From positions 372,001 through 436,000 of the forward strand of contig CBDHHD010000016.1 in assembly GCA_965263285.1 (NCBI GenBank): a stretch of 64,000 nucleotides of DNA. The letters run 5' to 3'. Of this stretch, positions 37,265 through 45,733 are shown piece by piece. The notes beneath the pieces are model-generated. The model worked only from the letters and a program-made list of their open reading frames with translations. It searched no databases and was not told the origin of the DNA. This DNA is from JASGCP01 sp965263285. Lineage in GTDB: Bacteria; Bacteroidota; Bacteroidia; Chitinophagales; Chitinophagaceae. Within the stretch, counting starts at the first letter, position 1. Each line of letters opens with the position of its first letter. Both the position numbers and the translations under genes were made by a program.

Positions 37265-38383
37265 TTATTTTCTTTGTAAGGACATAAATTCAACTATCTT
37301 TTGGGCTGCTACCTGTGATGCCGGTTTGCCTATATAAAGCATACTCCTCAATTGACAATAAGCATCTTTTATGTTTTCGCAATACTGCTCATTGGCAAGG
37401 ATATTTTTTAAAAATGTAGCAAGGTTCTCTGTATTAAAATCATATTGAATCAGTTCTTTGACAACTTCTTTTTGTAAAATAAGATTAACTAAAGAAATAT
37501 AAGGCACTTTAATCAACCGCCTTGCAATCATATAATTAATAGAAGAACCTTTATAACATACTATCTCAGGAGTTTGTATAAGTGCTGTTTCTAAAGTAGC
37601 TGTTCCACTAGCTACAATAGCTGCATGTGCAGAAGCTATAAGTTTATAAGTATCATTTCGTATCGATGATACATTAGGATACAATGAAATAAAACTATCA
37701 TATATGATATCCTCTAAAGAATTTGCTTTGGCAACAACAAAATGGCAATGCGGGAAAAGAGGAGCGATAGATAACATCATAGGTAATTGCAATGGAATCA
37801 ATTGTTTTCTACTTCCAGGAAGCACAGCAATAATTGGCTTATTTCCTATTGTTAAAGGAGTATGACTGCTTTTATATTCATCCACTACATCTATTAAAGG
37901 ATGACCTACGAATGTTACATCCCAATTCCAGGTATCTTTAAAATATTTTTTTTCAAATGGCAAGATAGTAAGCATTAAATCGATATTTTTTTTCATTGCT
38001 TTCACTCTATTTTCTTTCCAAGCCCATACTTGAGGAGCAATATAATATATAACGGGTATTTGCTGTTGTTTTGCCCATTTTGCCATACGCAAGTTAAATC
38101 CAGGATAATCTACTAAGACAATAGCATCTGGTTTAAATGCAAGAATATCTTTTTTACATATAGTTAAATTATGTACAATTGTTTTAATATTCTTTAGTAC
38201 TTCCACAAAACCCATAAAAGAAAGATCTCTATAATGTTTTATTAGCGCCATACCTTGTGCCTCCATTTTATCACCTCCCCAACCCCTTATAATGGCTGCT
38301 GTGTCTTCTTTTTTAAGTGCTTGAATAAGGAGACCTCCATGCAAATCGCCACTAGCCTCCCCTGCAATAAAATAATATTTCAT
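37265..38383 (-). CDS. lpxB: Lipid-A-disaccharide synthase
   Basis: Glycosyltransferase family 19 enzyme joining UDP-2,3-diacylglucosamine and lipid X. YYFIAGEASGDLHGGLLIQAL is the N-terminal signature. FMGFVEVLKNIKTIV, VLVDYPGFNLRMAKWAKQ and VIYYIAPQVWAWKENRVKAM are acceptor-side blocks. IAVLPGSRKQLIPLQLP and VASGTATLETALIQTP bind the UDP-sugar. Length 372 residues. It shows that the cell makes lipid A. Single gene, followed upstream by repeat-rich DNA. Confidence 0.96.
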   Translation of the reverse strand: MKYYFIAGEASGDLHGGLLIQALKKEDTAAIIRGWGGDKMEAQGMALIKHYRDLSFMGFVEVLKNIKTIVHNLTICKKDILAFKPDAIVLVDYPGFNLRMAKWAKQQQIPVIYYIAPQVWAWKENRVKAMKKNIDLMLTILPFEKKYFKDTWNWDVTFVGHPLIDVVDEYKSSHTPLTIGNKPIIAVLPGSRKQLIPLQLPMMLSIAPLFPHCHFVVAKANSLEDIIYDSFISLYPNVSSIRNDTYKLIASAHAAIVASGTATLETALIQTPEIVCYKGSSINYMIARRLIKVPYISLVNLILQKEVVKELIQYDFNTENLATFLKNILANEQYCENIKDAYCQLRSMLYIGKPASQVAAQKIVEFMSLQRK

Positions 38384-38495
38384 AATATAATAAACATGTT
38401 AAGATGAAATGTAAAATTACATGTAATGAGTTGAAAAATAAAAATATGTTATGTGTTTGCTGTTTAGTTACACAGGTTGTTGATGAAAAATTATT

Positions 38496-38709
38496 GGTTA
38501 CATCTTTTTTTGAGGTGCTGGAAGATTATTTGTGTTTTTGGTAATTACTCATAATAATTTAGTATTTGTTTTTTTTATATCTTTTTCTTTCTTTTGTCTT
38601 AATACAAAACAAAGAAAAAATCAAGTCGTCACCAAATATTTCTTATTATTCCCCTATTTATATTTATTTAATAATCAATGCTCCCAGCACCTCAAAAAAA
38701 GATATAGCC
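38496..38709 (+). repeat. Family B element that has lost its core
   Basis: Ends GGTTACATCTTTTTTTGAGG and an inverse right end finishing at 38709, with only fragments of the core between them (CTTTTGTCTTAATACAAAAC and a TTCTTATTATT stretch). The 214-bp length suggests internal deletion. Its right half is the left edge of the 38.5-42.3 kb duplication. Confidence 0.75.
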
Positions 38710-38830
38710 AAATTATTCCATGGAAGTATACAACATGGCGAAACGCGATAAGTAATCCCAAACTATAGTGCAATATTTAGTGTCGTTTATATAAAATTAA
38801 AAATGTCTTTTTCTTGCATATAAAATTATT

Positions 38831-38862
38831 TTTGGAAATATCCATTTTATTTTGTAACTTTA
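38831..38862 (+). promoter_or_regulatory. Promoter of peptide gene 1
   Basis: TTTG at 38831-38834 and TAACTTTA at 38855-38862, separated by 20 bases, fit the Bacteroidota -33/-7 pattern except for the last base. The copy before peptide 2 has lost one T in the -7 box (TAACTTAC at 40710-40717). Confidence 0.5.
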
Positions 38863-38960
38863 CTTAATAATAGTTTGAATCAGAAAAAGAAAATAATACA
38901 AAAATTGAGTATTAACTTATGTCTGAGTGTTTAATGATATTTTATAAACTTAACTTTTTT

Positions 38961-39122
38961 ATGGAAAATAAAATCAAAAGTCTAGGTGTTGTTTTAACAA
39001 GAAACAAATTAAAACAAGTAAATGGTGGAGTTGATAAGCCTTGTTGTCATTGGGCTTGGAATGTAATTTCATGGGTTCTTTGTTGCCAAGATAAAACAAC
39101 TAGTGATCGTGCATGTTGCTAA
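38961..39122 (+). CDS. Cys-rich double-glycine-leader peptide precursor 1
   Basis: A 53-residue precursor. Leader MENKIKSLGVVLTRNKLKQV ends in NGG, the double-glycine processing site used by ComC/bacteriocin-type peptides in Bacteroidota. The predicted core of 30 residues begins VDKPCC, has a Trp-rich hydrophobic middle HWAWNVISWVL between Cys pairs and ends SDRACC. It carries six Cys as three CC pairs. An upstream ATG at 38919 would add MSECLMIFYKLNFF, and I prefer 38961 because it gives a standard leader. It is probably exported by a C39-peptidase ABC transporter, none of which is in the window. Bacteriocin, signalling or toxin roles are all possible. Confidence 0.72.
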   Translation: MENKIKSLGVVLTRNKLKQVNGGVDKPCCHWAWNVISWVLCCQDKTTSDRACC

Positions 39123-39157
39123 ACAACTCAATTTAGTGTGAATAAAAATTTAGGTTG

Positions 39158-39350
39158 CTAAAATAAAAAGCGCATATTAATTCTAAATTTTTTATAATTT
39201 TTAAGCCCTTTTGTTTTAGCAATTATATTTTGAATTCTACCATTTATATTTTCATGCATAGCACTATTTGTATTTAATATAAATGCGTTAATCATTACTT
39301 GTTTGTGGCGCTCAAAAGTAGCGATTACTTTATTTAAGAAACTTAATTCT
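39158..39350 (-). pseudogene. C-terminal remnant of an ISL3/ISAon1-like transposase
   Basis: The minus-strand frame reads FERHKQVMINAFILNTNSAM and then HENINGRIQNIIAKTKGLKN, ending MRFLF. This resembles the final part of ISL3-type DDE transposases, where a conserved Glu lies in an N-x-N/K-x-x block. The rest of the gene is absent. The DNA just beyond its stop (39129-39160) resembles a family C terminal repeat, so this is probably what remains of the autonomous C-type element. Confidence 0.6.
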
Positions 39351-39529
39351 AATTAATTTTGATTTCAACAACCATTTTTTTAACAAAGTAATTGAATAGC
39401 CTTGAGTTTGCCAATCGACTTATAAAAAGCAAAAAAGGCAATTTGCTGGCTAGACCTTCTTTATTTGACATTAAGTGCAAAGAAAACAATATTAAACAGT
39501 AAGTGTGCTCAACCATTTACACCAAAAAT

Positions 39530-39831
39530 TATATGGTATGGTAGAAAGAGTAAATGGAACAATTAAAAAAAAGACTATCTTAAGGTATGAGTATAATGAT
39601 AGAATAGTTTAAAAAAAAGATTTAAGTAAATTTATGATTTTTTATAATCTTCACAGACGATATGGTTCTTTAAAAAAAGGTTAAATGTAAAAACACCTTT
39701 TGAAGCTATAGAAAAGTGGTACCAACTAAAGCCTGAAATATTTTTACAAACTCCTTCAGAATTTAAAAATAAACTCCTAAATTCACATGTAGAAACAGTC
39801 AATTTTCATCAACAACGTTGTGAAACATGAC
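39530..39831 (+). pseudogene. C-terminal remnant of an IS481-like transposase (copy 1)
   Basis: The broken plus-strand frames encode MVERVNGTIKKKTILRYEY, FMIFYNLHRRYGSLKKG and FEAIEKWYQLKPEIFLQTP, typical of the integrase-core tail of IS481-type transposases. Stops and frameshifts interrupt it, and it ends at the terminal repeat TTGTGAAACATGAC. Confidence 0.65.
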
Positions 39832-39953
39832 AATTACTCATAATAATGTAGTATTTGTTTTTTTTATATCTTTTTTTTCTTTTGTCTTAAGACAAAAGAA
39901 AAAAAACAAGTCCTCACCAAATATTTCTTATTATTCCCTTATTTATATTTATT

Positions 39954-40514
39954 GGCATAACTAAATTTAGTGTGAGGAAAAATTTAGTTTACTAAAAGGC
40001 TACATCTTTTTTTGAGGTGCTGGGGGATATTTATGTTTTTGTAATTGCTCATATATAGGTTCATCATTTATTTTTTATATCCTTTTCTTTCTTTTGTCTT
40101 GATACAAAAGAAAGAAACAAAGAAAAAATCAAGCCTACAGATAAAGAGCTACAAAACTACGGCTCGCTACGCTAGCGAGAATGAAGGGGAGGCGGTTAGG
40201 TATGAATCGTTATGATGAGCTTATCCATAGGTATCTTTTATGCAAATACTTTATGCTCATCATAACGATTCATATATAAAAACTTCCACCTCCACATTCT
40301 CGCTGGTCGCTTCGCTCACCTCGTTTTGTAACGCTCTTTATCTGAGGGCAGTCCTCATCAGATATTTCCTATTATTTCCATATTTATATATATGTAATAA
40401 TCCATGCTTCCAGCATACCTCAAAAAAAGATGTAGCCCATATAAAATTGTTTTTATAAATATCCATTTTATTTTGTATCTTTGTATACTCCCTCACACTA
40501 AATTTAGTTATGCC
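39954..40514 (+). repeat. Miniature element, family C with nested B unit, upstream of peptide gene 2
   Basis: Ends GGCATAACTAAATTTAGTGT and inverse at 40514. It lies within the decayed B element of duplication copy 2. The corresponding site in copy 1 (about 38651-38680) is uninterrupted. Flanks TATTTATT and TATTT-TAT match over 8 bp if one extra T is allowed. An outward TATCTTTG at 40476-40483 faces peptide gene 2. Confidence 0.88.
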
Positions 40515-40817
40515 TATTTTATTTAATAATCAATACTCCCAGCACCTCAAAAAAAGATGTAGCCAAATTATTCCATTAAAGTATACAACATGGCAAAACG
40601 CGATAAGTAATCCCAAACTATAGTGCAATATTTAGTGTCGTTTATATAAAATTAAAAATGTCTTTTTCTTGCATATAAAATTATTTTTGGAAATATCCAT
40701 TTTATTTTGTAACTTACTTAGTAGCAGTTTGAATCAGAAAAAGAAAATAATACAAAAATTGAATATTAACTTATGTCTGAGTGTTTAATGATATTTTATA
40801 AATTTAACTTTTTTTTT

Positions 40818-40985
40818 ATGGAAAATAAAATCAAAAGTCTAGGTGTTGTTTTAACAAGAAGCAAATTAAAACAAGTAAATGGTGGAATTGATAAGCCTTG
40901 TTGTTATTTCGTTATAAGTTTAGTTGGATGGTTTGCTTGTTGTAGCAATGTAATAAATGATCGTGCATGCTGCAAAAGCAAATAA
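40818..40985 (+). CDS. Cys-rich double-glycine-leader peptide precursor 2
   Basis: A 55-residue precursor. Its leader MENKIKSLGVVLTRSKLKQV plus NGG differs from precursor 1 at one residue (Asn to Ser). The predicted core begins IDKPCC and has a different hydrophobic middle YFVISLVGWFA. Then come a Cys pair, SNVINDRACC and the tail KSK. Three CC pairs are kept with spacing CC-X11-CC-X8-CC. An upstream ATG at 40773 would add 15 residues. Its own -7 box is damaged, but a family C element 300 bp upstream carries an outward promoter-like motif. Confidence 0.72.
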   Translation: MENKIKSLGVVLTRSKLKQVNGGIDKPCCYFVISLVGWFACCSNVINDRACCKSK

Positions 40986-41023
40986 ATTTAGTGTGAGTAA
41001 AAATTTAGGTTGCTAAAATAAAA

Positions 41024-41580
41024 GGCATAACTAAATTTAGTGTGAGGAAAAATTTAGTTTACTAAAAGGCTACATCTTTTTTTGAGGTGCTGGGGGATAT
41101 TTATGTTTTTGTAATTGCTCATATATAGGTTCATCATTTATTTTTTATATCCTTTTCTTTCTTTTGTCTTGATACAAAAGAAAGAAACAAAGAAAAAATC
41201 AAGCCTGCAGATAAAGAGCTACAAAACTACGGCTCGCTACGCTAGCGAGAATGAATGGGAGGCGGTTAGGTATGAATCGTTATGATGAGCTTATCCATAG
41301 GTATCTTTTATGCAAATACTTTATGCTCATCATAACGATTCATATATAAAAACTTCGCCCCACATTCTCGCTGGTCGCTTCGCTCACCTCGTTTTGTAAC
41401 GCTCTTTATCTGAGGGCAGTCCTCATCAGATATTTCCTATTATTTCCATATTTATATATATGTAATAATCCATGCTTCCAGCACCTCAAAAAAAGATGTA
41501 GCCCATATAAAATTGTTTTTACAAATATCCATTTTATTTTGTATCTTTACATACTCCCTCACACTAAATTTAGTTATGCC
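41024..41580 (+). repeat. Miniature element, family C with nested B unit, precise insertion
   Basis: Perfect 8-bp target duplication AAATAAAA at 41016-41023 and 41581-41588. The unoccupied site is visible in duplication copy 1 (TTGCTAAAATAAAAAGCGC near 39157). The core contains the 19-bp stem at 41272-41290 and 41325-41343 with a 34-base loop, and the 17-bp palindrome at 41233-41249. It interrupts the end of the ISL3-like transposase remnant. Confidence 0.96.
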
Positions 41581-41780
41581 AAATAAAAAGCGCATATTAA
41601 TTCTAAATTTTTTATAATTTTTAAGCCCTTTTGTTTTAGCAATTATATTTTGAATTCTACCATTTATATTTTCATGCATAGCACTAGTTGTATTTAACAT
41701 AAATGCGTTAATCATTACTTGTTTGTGCGTTCAAAAGTAGCGATTACTTTATTTAAGAAACTTAATTCTAATTAATTTTG
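41581..41780 (-). pseudogene. C-terminal remnant of an ISL3/ISAon1-like transposase (copy 2)
   Basis: Same sequence as the 39158-39350 remnant with small differences (MLNTTSAMHENINGRIQNII). The inserted family C element replaces its stop codon, so the frame now reads on into the element as far as 41452. Confidence 0.6.
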
Positions 41781-41939
41781 ATTTCAACAACCATTTTTTT
41801 AACAAAGTAATTGCATAACCTTGAGTTTGCCAATCGACTTATAAAAAGCAAAAAAGGCAATTTGCTAGCTAGACCTTCTTTATTTGACATTAAGTGCAAA
41901 GAAAACAATATTAAACAGTAAGTGTGCTCAACCATTTAC

Positions 41940-42262
41940 ACCAAAAATTATATGGCATGGTAGAAAGAGTAAATGGAACAATTAAAAAAACAATTAAAAA
42001 AAAGACTATCTTTAAGATATGAGCATAATGATAGAATAGTTAAAAAAAAAGATTTAAGTAAATTTATGATTTTTTATAATCTTCACAGACGACATGGTTC
42101 TTTAAAAAAAGGCTAAATGTAAAAACACCTTTTAAAGCTATAGAAAAGTGGTACCAACTAAAGCCTGAAATATTTTTACAAACTCCTTCAGAATTTAAAA
42201 ATGAACTCTTAAATTTGTATGTAGAAACAGTTGATTTCATCAACAACCTTGTGAAACATGAC
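41940..42262 (+). pseudogene. C-terminal remnant of an IS481-like transposase (copy 2)
   Basis: Plus-strand frames again give MVERVNGTIKK, then KFMIFYNLHRRHGSLKKG and FKAIEKWYQLKPEIFLQTPS, with a short duplication around 41976-42000 and stops. It ends at the terminal repeat CAACCTTGTGAAACATGACA, 40 bp before the hydroxylase-like gene. Confidence 0.65.
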
Positions 42263-42301
42263 ACTTATCTTTATTACTTAAATTAAATTTTATATATTAT
42301 T

Positions 42302-42796
42302 ATGGAATATAAAGCCGAAAATTATCCATTTACAAAATCATTAAATGAAAATTGGAAACAAATTAAAAAAGAATATGAAGACTTAACACCTAATTCTACT
42401 ATACCGTGGCCAGAAAAAGACCTTTACGATAAAGGCTGGGATGTATTTGGTCTTTACCATTTTGGTAAAAAAATTCAAGAAAATTGTAACAAATGCCCTA
42501 TCACTACCAAAATAGTAGAAGCCATTCCTGGTATGTCTATGGCAGGTTATTCTATTTTGCGACCTGGAACCCACATAAAACCCCATGTTGGATATCCTGG
42601 TTATTCAAATACAGTACTTCGTTGTCATTTGGGATTAATCATTCCAGAAGGTTGCAAAATGAGGGTAGCATCTAAAATGTACACTTGGGAAGAAGGGATA
42701 AGTCTTGTATTTGATGATTCTATTGAACATGAAGTTTGGCATAATGGAACAACCTCAAGAATCATTTTGCTTATCGACTTTAAGCGTTCATTATAA
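42302..42796 (+). CDS. Aspartyl/asparaginyl beta-hydroxylase-family protein
   Basis: Fe(II)/2-oxoglutarate-dependent hydroxylase fold. IKPHVGYPGYSNTVLRCHLGLIIPEG holds the first metal His and a 2-oxoglutarate-binding region. SLVFDDSIEHEVWHNGTTSRIILLIDF holds the second metal His and the Arg that binds 2-oxoglutarate. At 164 residues it is a compact cytosolic form with no membrane anchor. Family members hydroxylate Asp/Asn in proteins or, in LpxO, lipid A acyl chains. It is about 1.3 kb downstream of the second Cys-rich peptide, whose core contains Asp and Asn. A role as a peptide-tailoring enzyme is an inference from position. I see no good -7 motif before it. Confidence 0.85.
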   Translation: MEYKAENYPFTKSLNENWKQIKKEYEDLTPNSTIPWPEKDLYDKGWDVFGLYHFGKKIQENCNKCPITTKIVEAIPGMSMAGYSILRPGTHIKPHVGYPGYSNTVLRCHLGLIIPEGCKMRVASKMYTWEEGISLVFDDSIEHEVWHNGTTSRIILLIDFKRSL

Positions 42797-42882
42797 TAAA
42801 AATAAAGTAATTATTCGTTATTACTTTATTGTAACTATTTAGGTAATTCAATGATTTTAATGCAGTAGCATTGATTATTGGT

Positions 42883-43363
42883 GTCTACATCTTTTTTTAA
42901 AGTGCTAAGAGAAATATAGTTGTAACTACTTAATTAACTCAATAGGTTTAATTAAGTGTATTGATGATCGAATAATTATAAATATGAAAATAATAGGAAG
43001 TATCTGATGAAAACAGCCCTCAGATAAAGAGCGTTACAAAACGAGGTAGCGAAGTGACCAGCGAGAATGTGGGGCGAAGTTTTTATATATGAATCGTTAT
43101 GATGAGCATAAAGTATGTACATAAAAAATCACTATGGATAAGCTCATCATAACGATTCATACCTAACTGCCTCCCATTCATTCTCGCTAGCGTAGCGAGC
43201 CGTAGTTTTGTAGCTCTTTATCTTCAGGCTTGATTTTTTCTTTGTTTCTTTCTTTTGTATCAAGACAAAAGAAAGAAAAAGATATAAAAAACGAGTATGA
43301 ACCTATACATGAGTAGTTGCTATTTATTAAAAACCTCTTAGCACCTTAAAAAAGGATGTAGCC
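42883..43363 (-). repeat. Divergent family B miniature element
   Basis: Left end GTCTACATCTTTTTTTAAAG and right end inverse with CACCTTAAAAAAGGATGTAG, finishing at 43363. The core is in minus orientation and complete including the stem-loop. It abuts a truncated IS66 fragment, so it may have mediated the truncation. Confidence 0.8.
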
Positions 43364-43988
43364 TGATCAATCCATTCTTAAAGAAATTACAGGTTTTTTA
43401 GTGCATGATTGTTGGGTTAGTTATTTTGATTTATCAAATTGTAAGCATGCTATTTGTAACGCACATATACGTAGAGAATTAGAAAAAGCAAAAGAAGATA
43501 ATAGTTTGTGGGCAGTAGAGATACAAAATTTATTAATGAACTTATACAAAAAGACAGAAAAAGGGACAAGTATATTACCTAAGAATGAAGCTAAAGAATG
43601 GGAAGGTCAATACAACTTAATATGCCAAAGAGGAGAGATAGAAGAGCCTATAGCTATAAAATCTCCAAATTGTCGCGGACAACCTAAAAAAACTAAATCC
43701 CGAAATTTATTAGAAAGAATGCAAAGGCACAAAGAAAGTATTGTACTTTTTGTGTCAGTAAAAGTCCTGCCTTTTACTAACAATCAAGCTAAAAGGGATT
43801 TGCAAAAAATATCTACTTCTTTTAGGAGTCAATTAGGGGCTGATATTTATTTAGCTATAGAAAGTTTTTTGTCAACTTTGCAAAAGCATGGTATTAATTG
43901 TTATGAAGAACTAAAAAAGGTATTTAGTCAAAAAGAGTATTATTGGACTTGTTAATATCTCTTCATAACTTAGCACCTAAATAGTTAC
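43364..43988 (+). pseudogene. 3' fragment of an IS66-family transposase
   Basis: The frame VHDCWVSYFDLSNCKHAICNAH continues to NCYEELKKVFSQKEYYW, nearly identical to the second half of the IS66 copy at 50694-52336. A short deletion changes RDLRKIKVKQKISTS to RDLQKISTS. It ends at the IS66 terminal repeat TAGCACCTAAATAGTTAC at 43988. The 5' half is missing at the boundary with the family B element. Confidence 0.85.
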
Positions 43989-44040
43989 GATTATTTATTT
44001 ATATTTGTTTTGCATAACAACAGCAGTTTAGAAATTTGGT

Positions 44041-44075
44041 AGAAGGTAGCATTTGCTTTTTTAATGCTACCTTCT
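44041..44075. other. Perfect 13-bp stem-loop between IS66 fragment and glycosyltransferase
   Basis: AGAAGGTAGCATT at 44041-44053 pairs exactly with AATGCTACCTTCT at 44063-44075 around a 9-base loop TGCTTTTTT. It could be a transcription terminator or a protein-binding palindrome. It is not part of the miniature-element core. Confidence 0.6.
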
Positions 44076-44090
44076 AAAGAAATAATTTTA

Positions 44091-44098
44091 TAATTTTG
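44091..44098 (+). promoter_or_regulatory. TAnnTTTG -7 element before the glycosyltransferase
   Basis: TAATTTTG, 24 bp before the ATG at 44123. A second match, TATATTTG, lies at 44000-44007, upstream of the hairpin. Confidence 0.45.
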
Positions 44099-44122
44099 TT
44101 GTGCTTAAATCTTGAATTTAGG

Positions 44123-45148
44123 ATGAAAAAACCTCTTGTTGCAATTGTAATTATGAATTATAACGGGAAACACTTACTTCCTACTTTTTTACCTTCTATT
44201 ATGGCTACTGCGTATACCAATAAAGAAATTTGGGTAGGAGATGATGCTTCAACAGATGAATCTTTGCAGATATTAGAAGAGCAGTTTCCTACAGTTAAAG
44301 TTATGGCTTGGAATACGAATAAAGGATTTGCTAAAGGATATAATTTTATTTTATCTCAGATAGAAGCTGATTATTTTGCATTAGTGAATTCTGATATTGA
44401 GGTTACTCCTACCTGGTTAGATATTTTAATAAATGAAATGGAAGGGGATAGCTCTATTGGTGCTTGCATGCCTAAGATATTGTCTTATAAAAATAAAGAT
44501 TGTTTTGAATATGCAGGAGGTGCAGGCGGTTGGATAGATGTTTGGGGATATACTTTTGCTAGAGGAAGACTGGTGCATACATGTGAAAAAGATATAGGTC
44601 AATATCAACATTCACAAAATATATTTTGGGCATCGGGGGCATGCATGATAGTAAGTAAGAAAGTATTTCATCAAATAGGTGGTTTTGATGAATATCTTTT
44701 GGCGCACATGGAAGAAGTAGATTTGTGTTGGAGGTTACAGCTAAAGGGATATACTATAAAAGTTTTCCCATCTTCTCTTGTATATCATGTAGGGGGAAGT
44801 ACGATTAAGATAGGGTTTGAGAAGTTATTCCTGAATTATCGAAATAACTTGATTATTATTGCTAAGAATGAAAATAGATATTATAATAGGTGGAAAATAC
44901 CCATTCGTTTGTTATTAGATGGGCTGAATGCATTAATATGGGGCTATAAAGATAATTTCTTTTTAATAAAGGTAATATGGAAAGCGCATAAGTCATTTTT
45001 TAAATGGAAAAAAGAATATTATTATCTGTATCGCCATCAAAACAATATACCATTAAAGAATCTTAAAGGTGTATTTAAAGGGTGTTTACCATTTTCTTAT
45101 TTTGTACTAAGAAGAAAAAGATTCAATCAGTTAAAAATAAAAAACTAA
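44123..45148 (+). CDS. Family 2 glycosyltransferase
   Basis: GT-A fold transferase using a nucleotide sugar. LVAIVIMNYNGKHLLPTFLPSI is the first strand and loop, EIWVGDDASTDESLQIL the DDxSxD motif, YFALVNSDIEVTP the DxD-like metal site, and GACMIVSKKVFHQIGGFDEYLLAHMEEVDLCWRL the acceptor region typical of rhamnosyl-type transferases. The length of 341 residues has no clear membrane spans. Start chosen at 44123 (MKKPLVAIV). It is isolated between mobile elements. Its product could be a surface polysaccharide or glycoprotein. Confidence 0.9.
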   Translation: MKKPLVAIVIMNYNGKHLLPTFLPSIMATAYTNKEIWVGDDASTDESLQILEEQFPTVKVMAWNTNKGFAKGYNFILSQIEADYFALVNSDIEVTPTWLDILINEMEGDSSIGACMPKILSYKNKDCFEYAGGAGGWIDVWGYTFARGRLVHTCEKDIGQYQHSQNIFWASGACMIVSKKVFHQIGGFDEYLLAHMEEVDLCWRLQLKGYTIKVFPSSLVYHVGGSTIKIGFEKLFLNYRNNLIIIAKNENRYYNRWKIPIRLLLDGLNALIWGYKDNFFLIKVIWKAHKSFFKWKKEYYYLYRHQNNIPLKNLKGVFKGCLPFSYFVLRRKRFNQLKIKN

Positions 45149-45175
45149 TATAATAAGAATAGATAGTTAATTATA

Positions 45176-45727
45176 GGCATAACTAAATTTAGTGTGAGGG
45201 AGTATGCAAAGATACAAAATAAAATGGATATTTGTAAAAACAATATGGGTTATATCTTTTTTTGAGGTGCTGGAAGCATGGATTATTACATATATATAAA
45301 TATGGAAATAATAGGAAATATCTGATGAGGACTGCCCTCAGATAAAGAGCGTTACAAAACGAGGTGAGCGAAGCGACCAGCGAGAATGTGGGGCGAAGTT
45401 TTTATATATGAATCGTTATGATGAGCATAAAGTATTTGCATAAAAGATACCTATGGATAAGCTCATCATAACGATTCATACCTAACCGCCTCCCATTCAT
45501 TCTCGCTAGCATAGCGAGCCGTAGTTTTGTAGCTCTTTATCTGCAGGCTTGATTTTTTCTTTGTTTCTTTCTTTTGTATCAAGACAAAAGAAAGAAAAGG
45601 ATATAAAAATAAATGATGAACCTATATATGAGCAATTACAAAAACATAAATATCCCCCAGCACCTCAAAAAAAAGATGTAGCCTTTTAGTAAACTAAATT
45701 TTTCCTCACACTAAATTTAGTTATGCC
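45176..45727 (-). repeat. Miniature element, family C with nested B unit
   Basis: Outer ends GGCATAACTAAATTTAGTGT and inverse at 45727. Complete core in minus orientation. Flanks share only ATTATA, so a clean 8-bp duplication is not seen. It fills the gap between the glycosyltransferase and the TPR gene. Confidence 0.88.
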
Positions 45728-45733
45728 ATTATA

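Larger units (their letters stand above)
38543..42262 (+). repeat. Tandem duplication carrying two peptide genes
   Basis: Two direct copies run in the same order: 38543-39831 and 39832-42262. Each holds a decayed B element, a 5' region beginning CCAAACTATAGTGCAATATT, a Cys-rich peptide gene, the tail of an ISL3/ISAon1-like transposase on the minus strand and the tail of an IS481-like transposase on the plus strand. The second copy is longer because two family C elements (39954-40514 and 41024-41580) inserted into it. Copy one shows the uninterrupted sites. Confidence 0.85.

Noticed and set aside
38532..38768. Overlapping plus-strand ORFs before peptide gene 1
   Set aside because: They fall inside the decayed family B element, with A/T-rich low-complexity translation and no conservation in copy 2.
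41452..41715. Open frame of 87 residues on the minus strand
   Set aside because: It is the tail of an ISL3/ISAon1-like transposase reading on into an inserted family C element. It is a pseudogene read-through, not a new gene.
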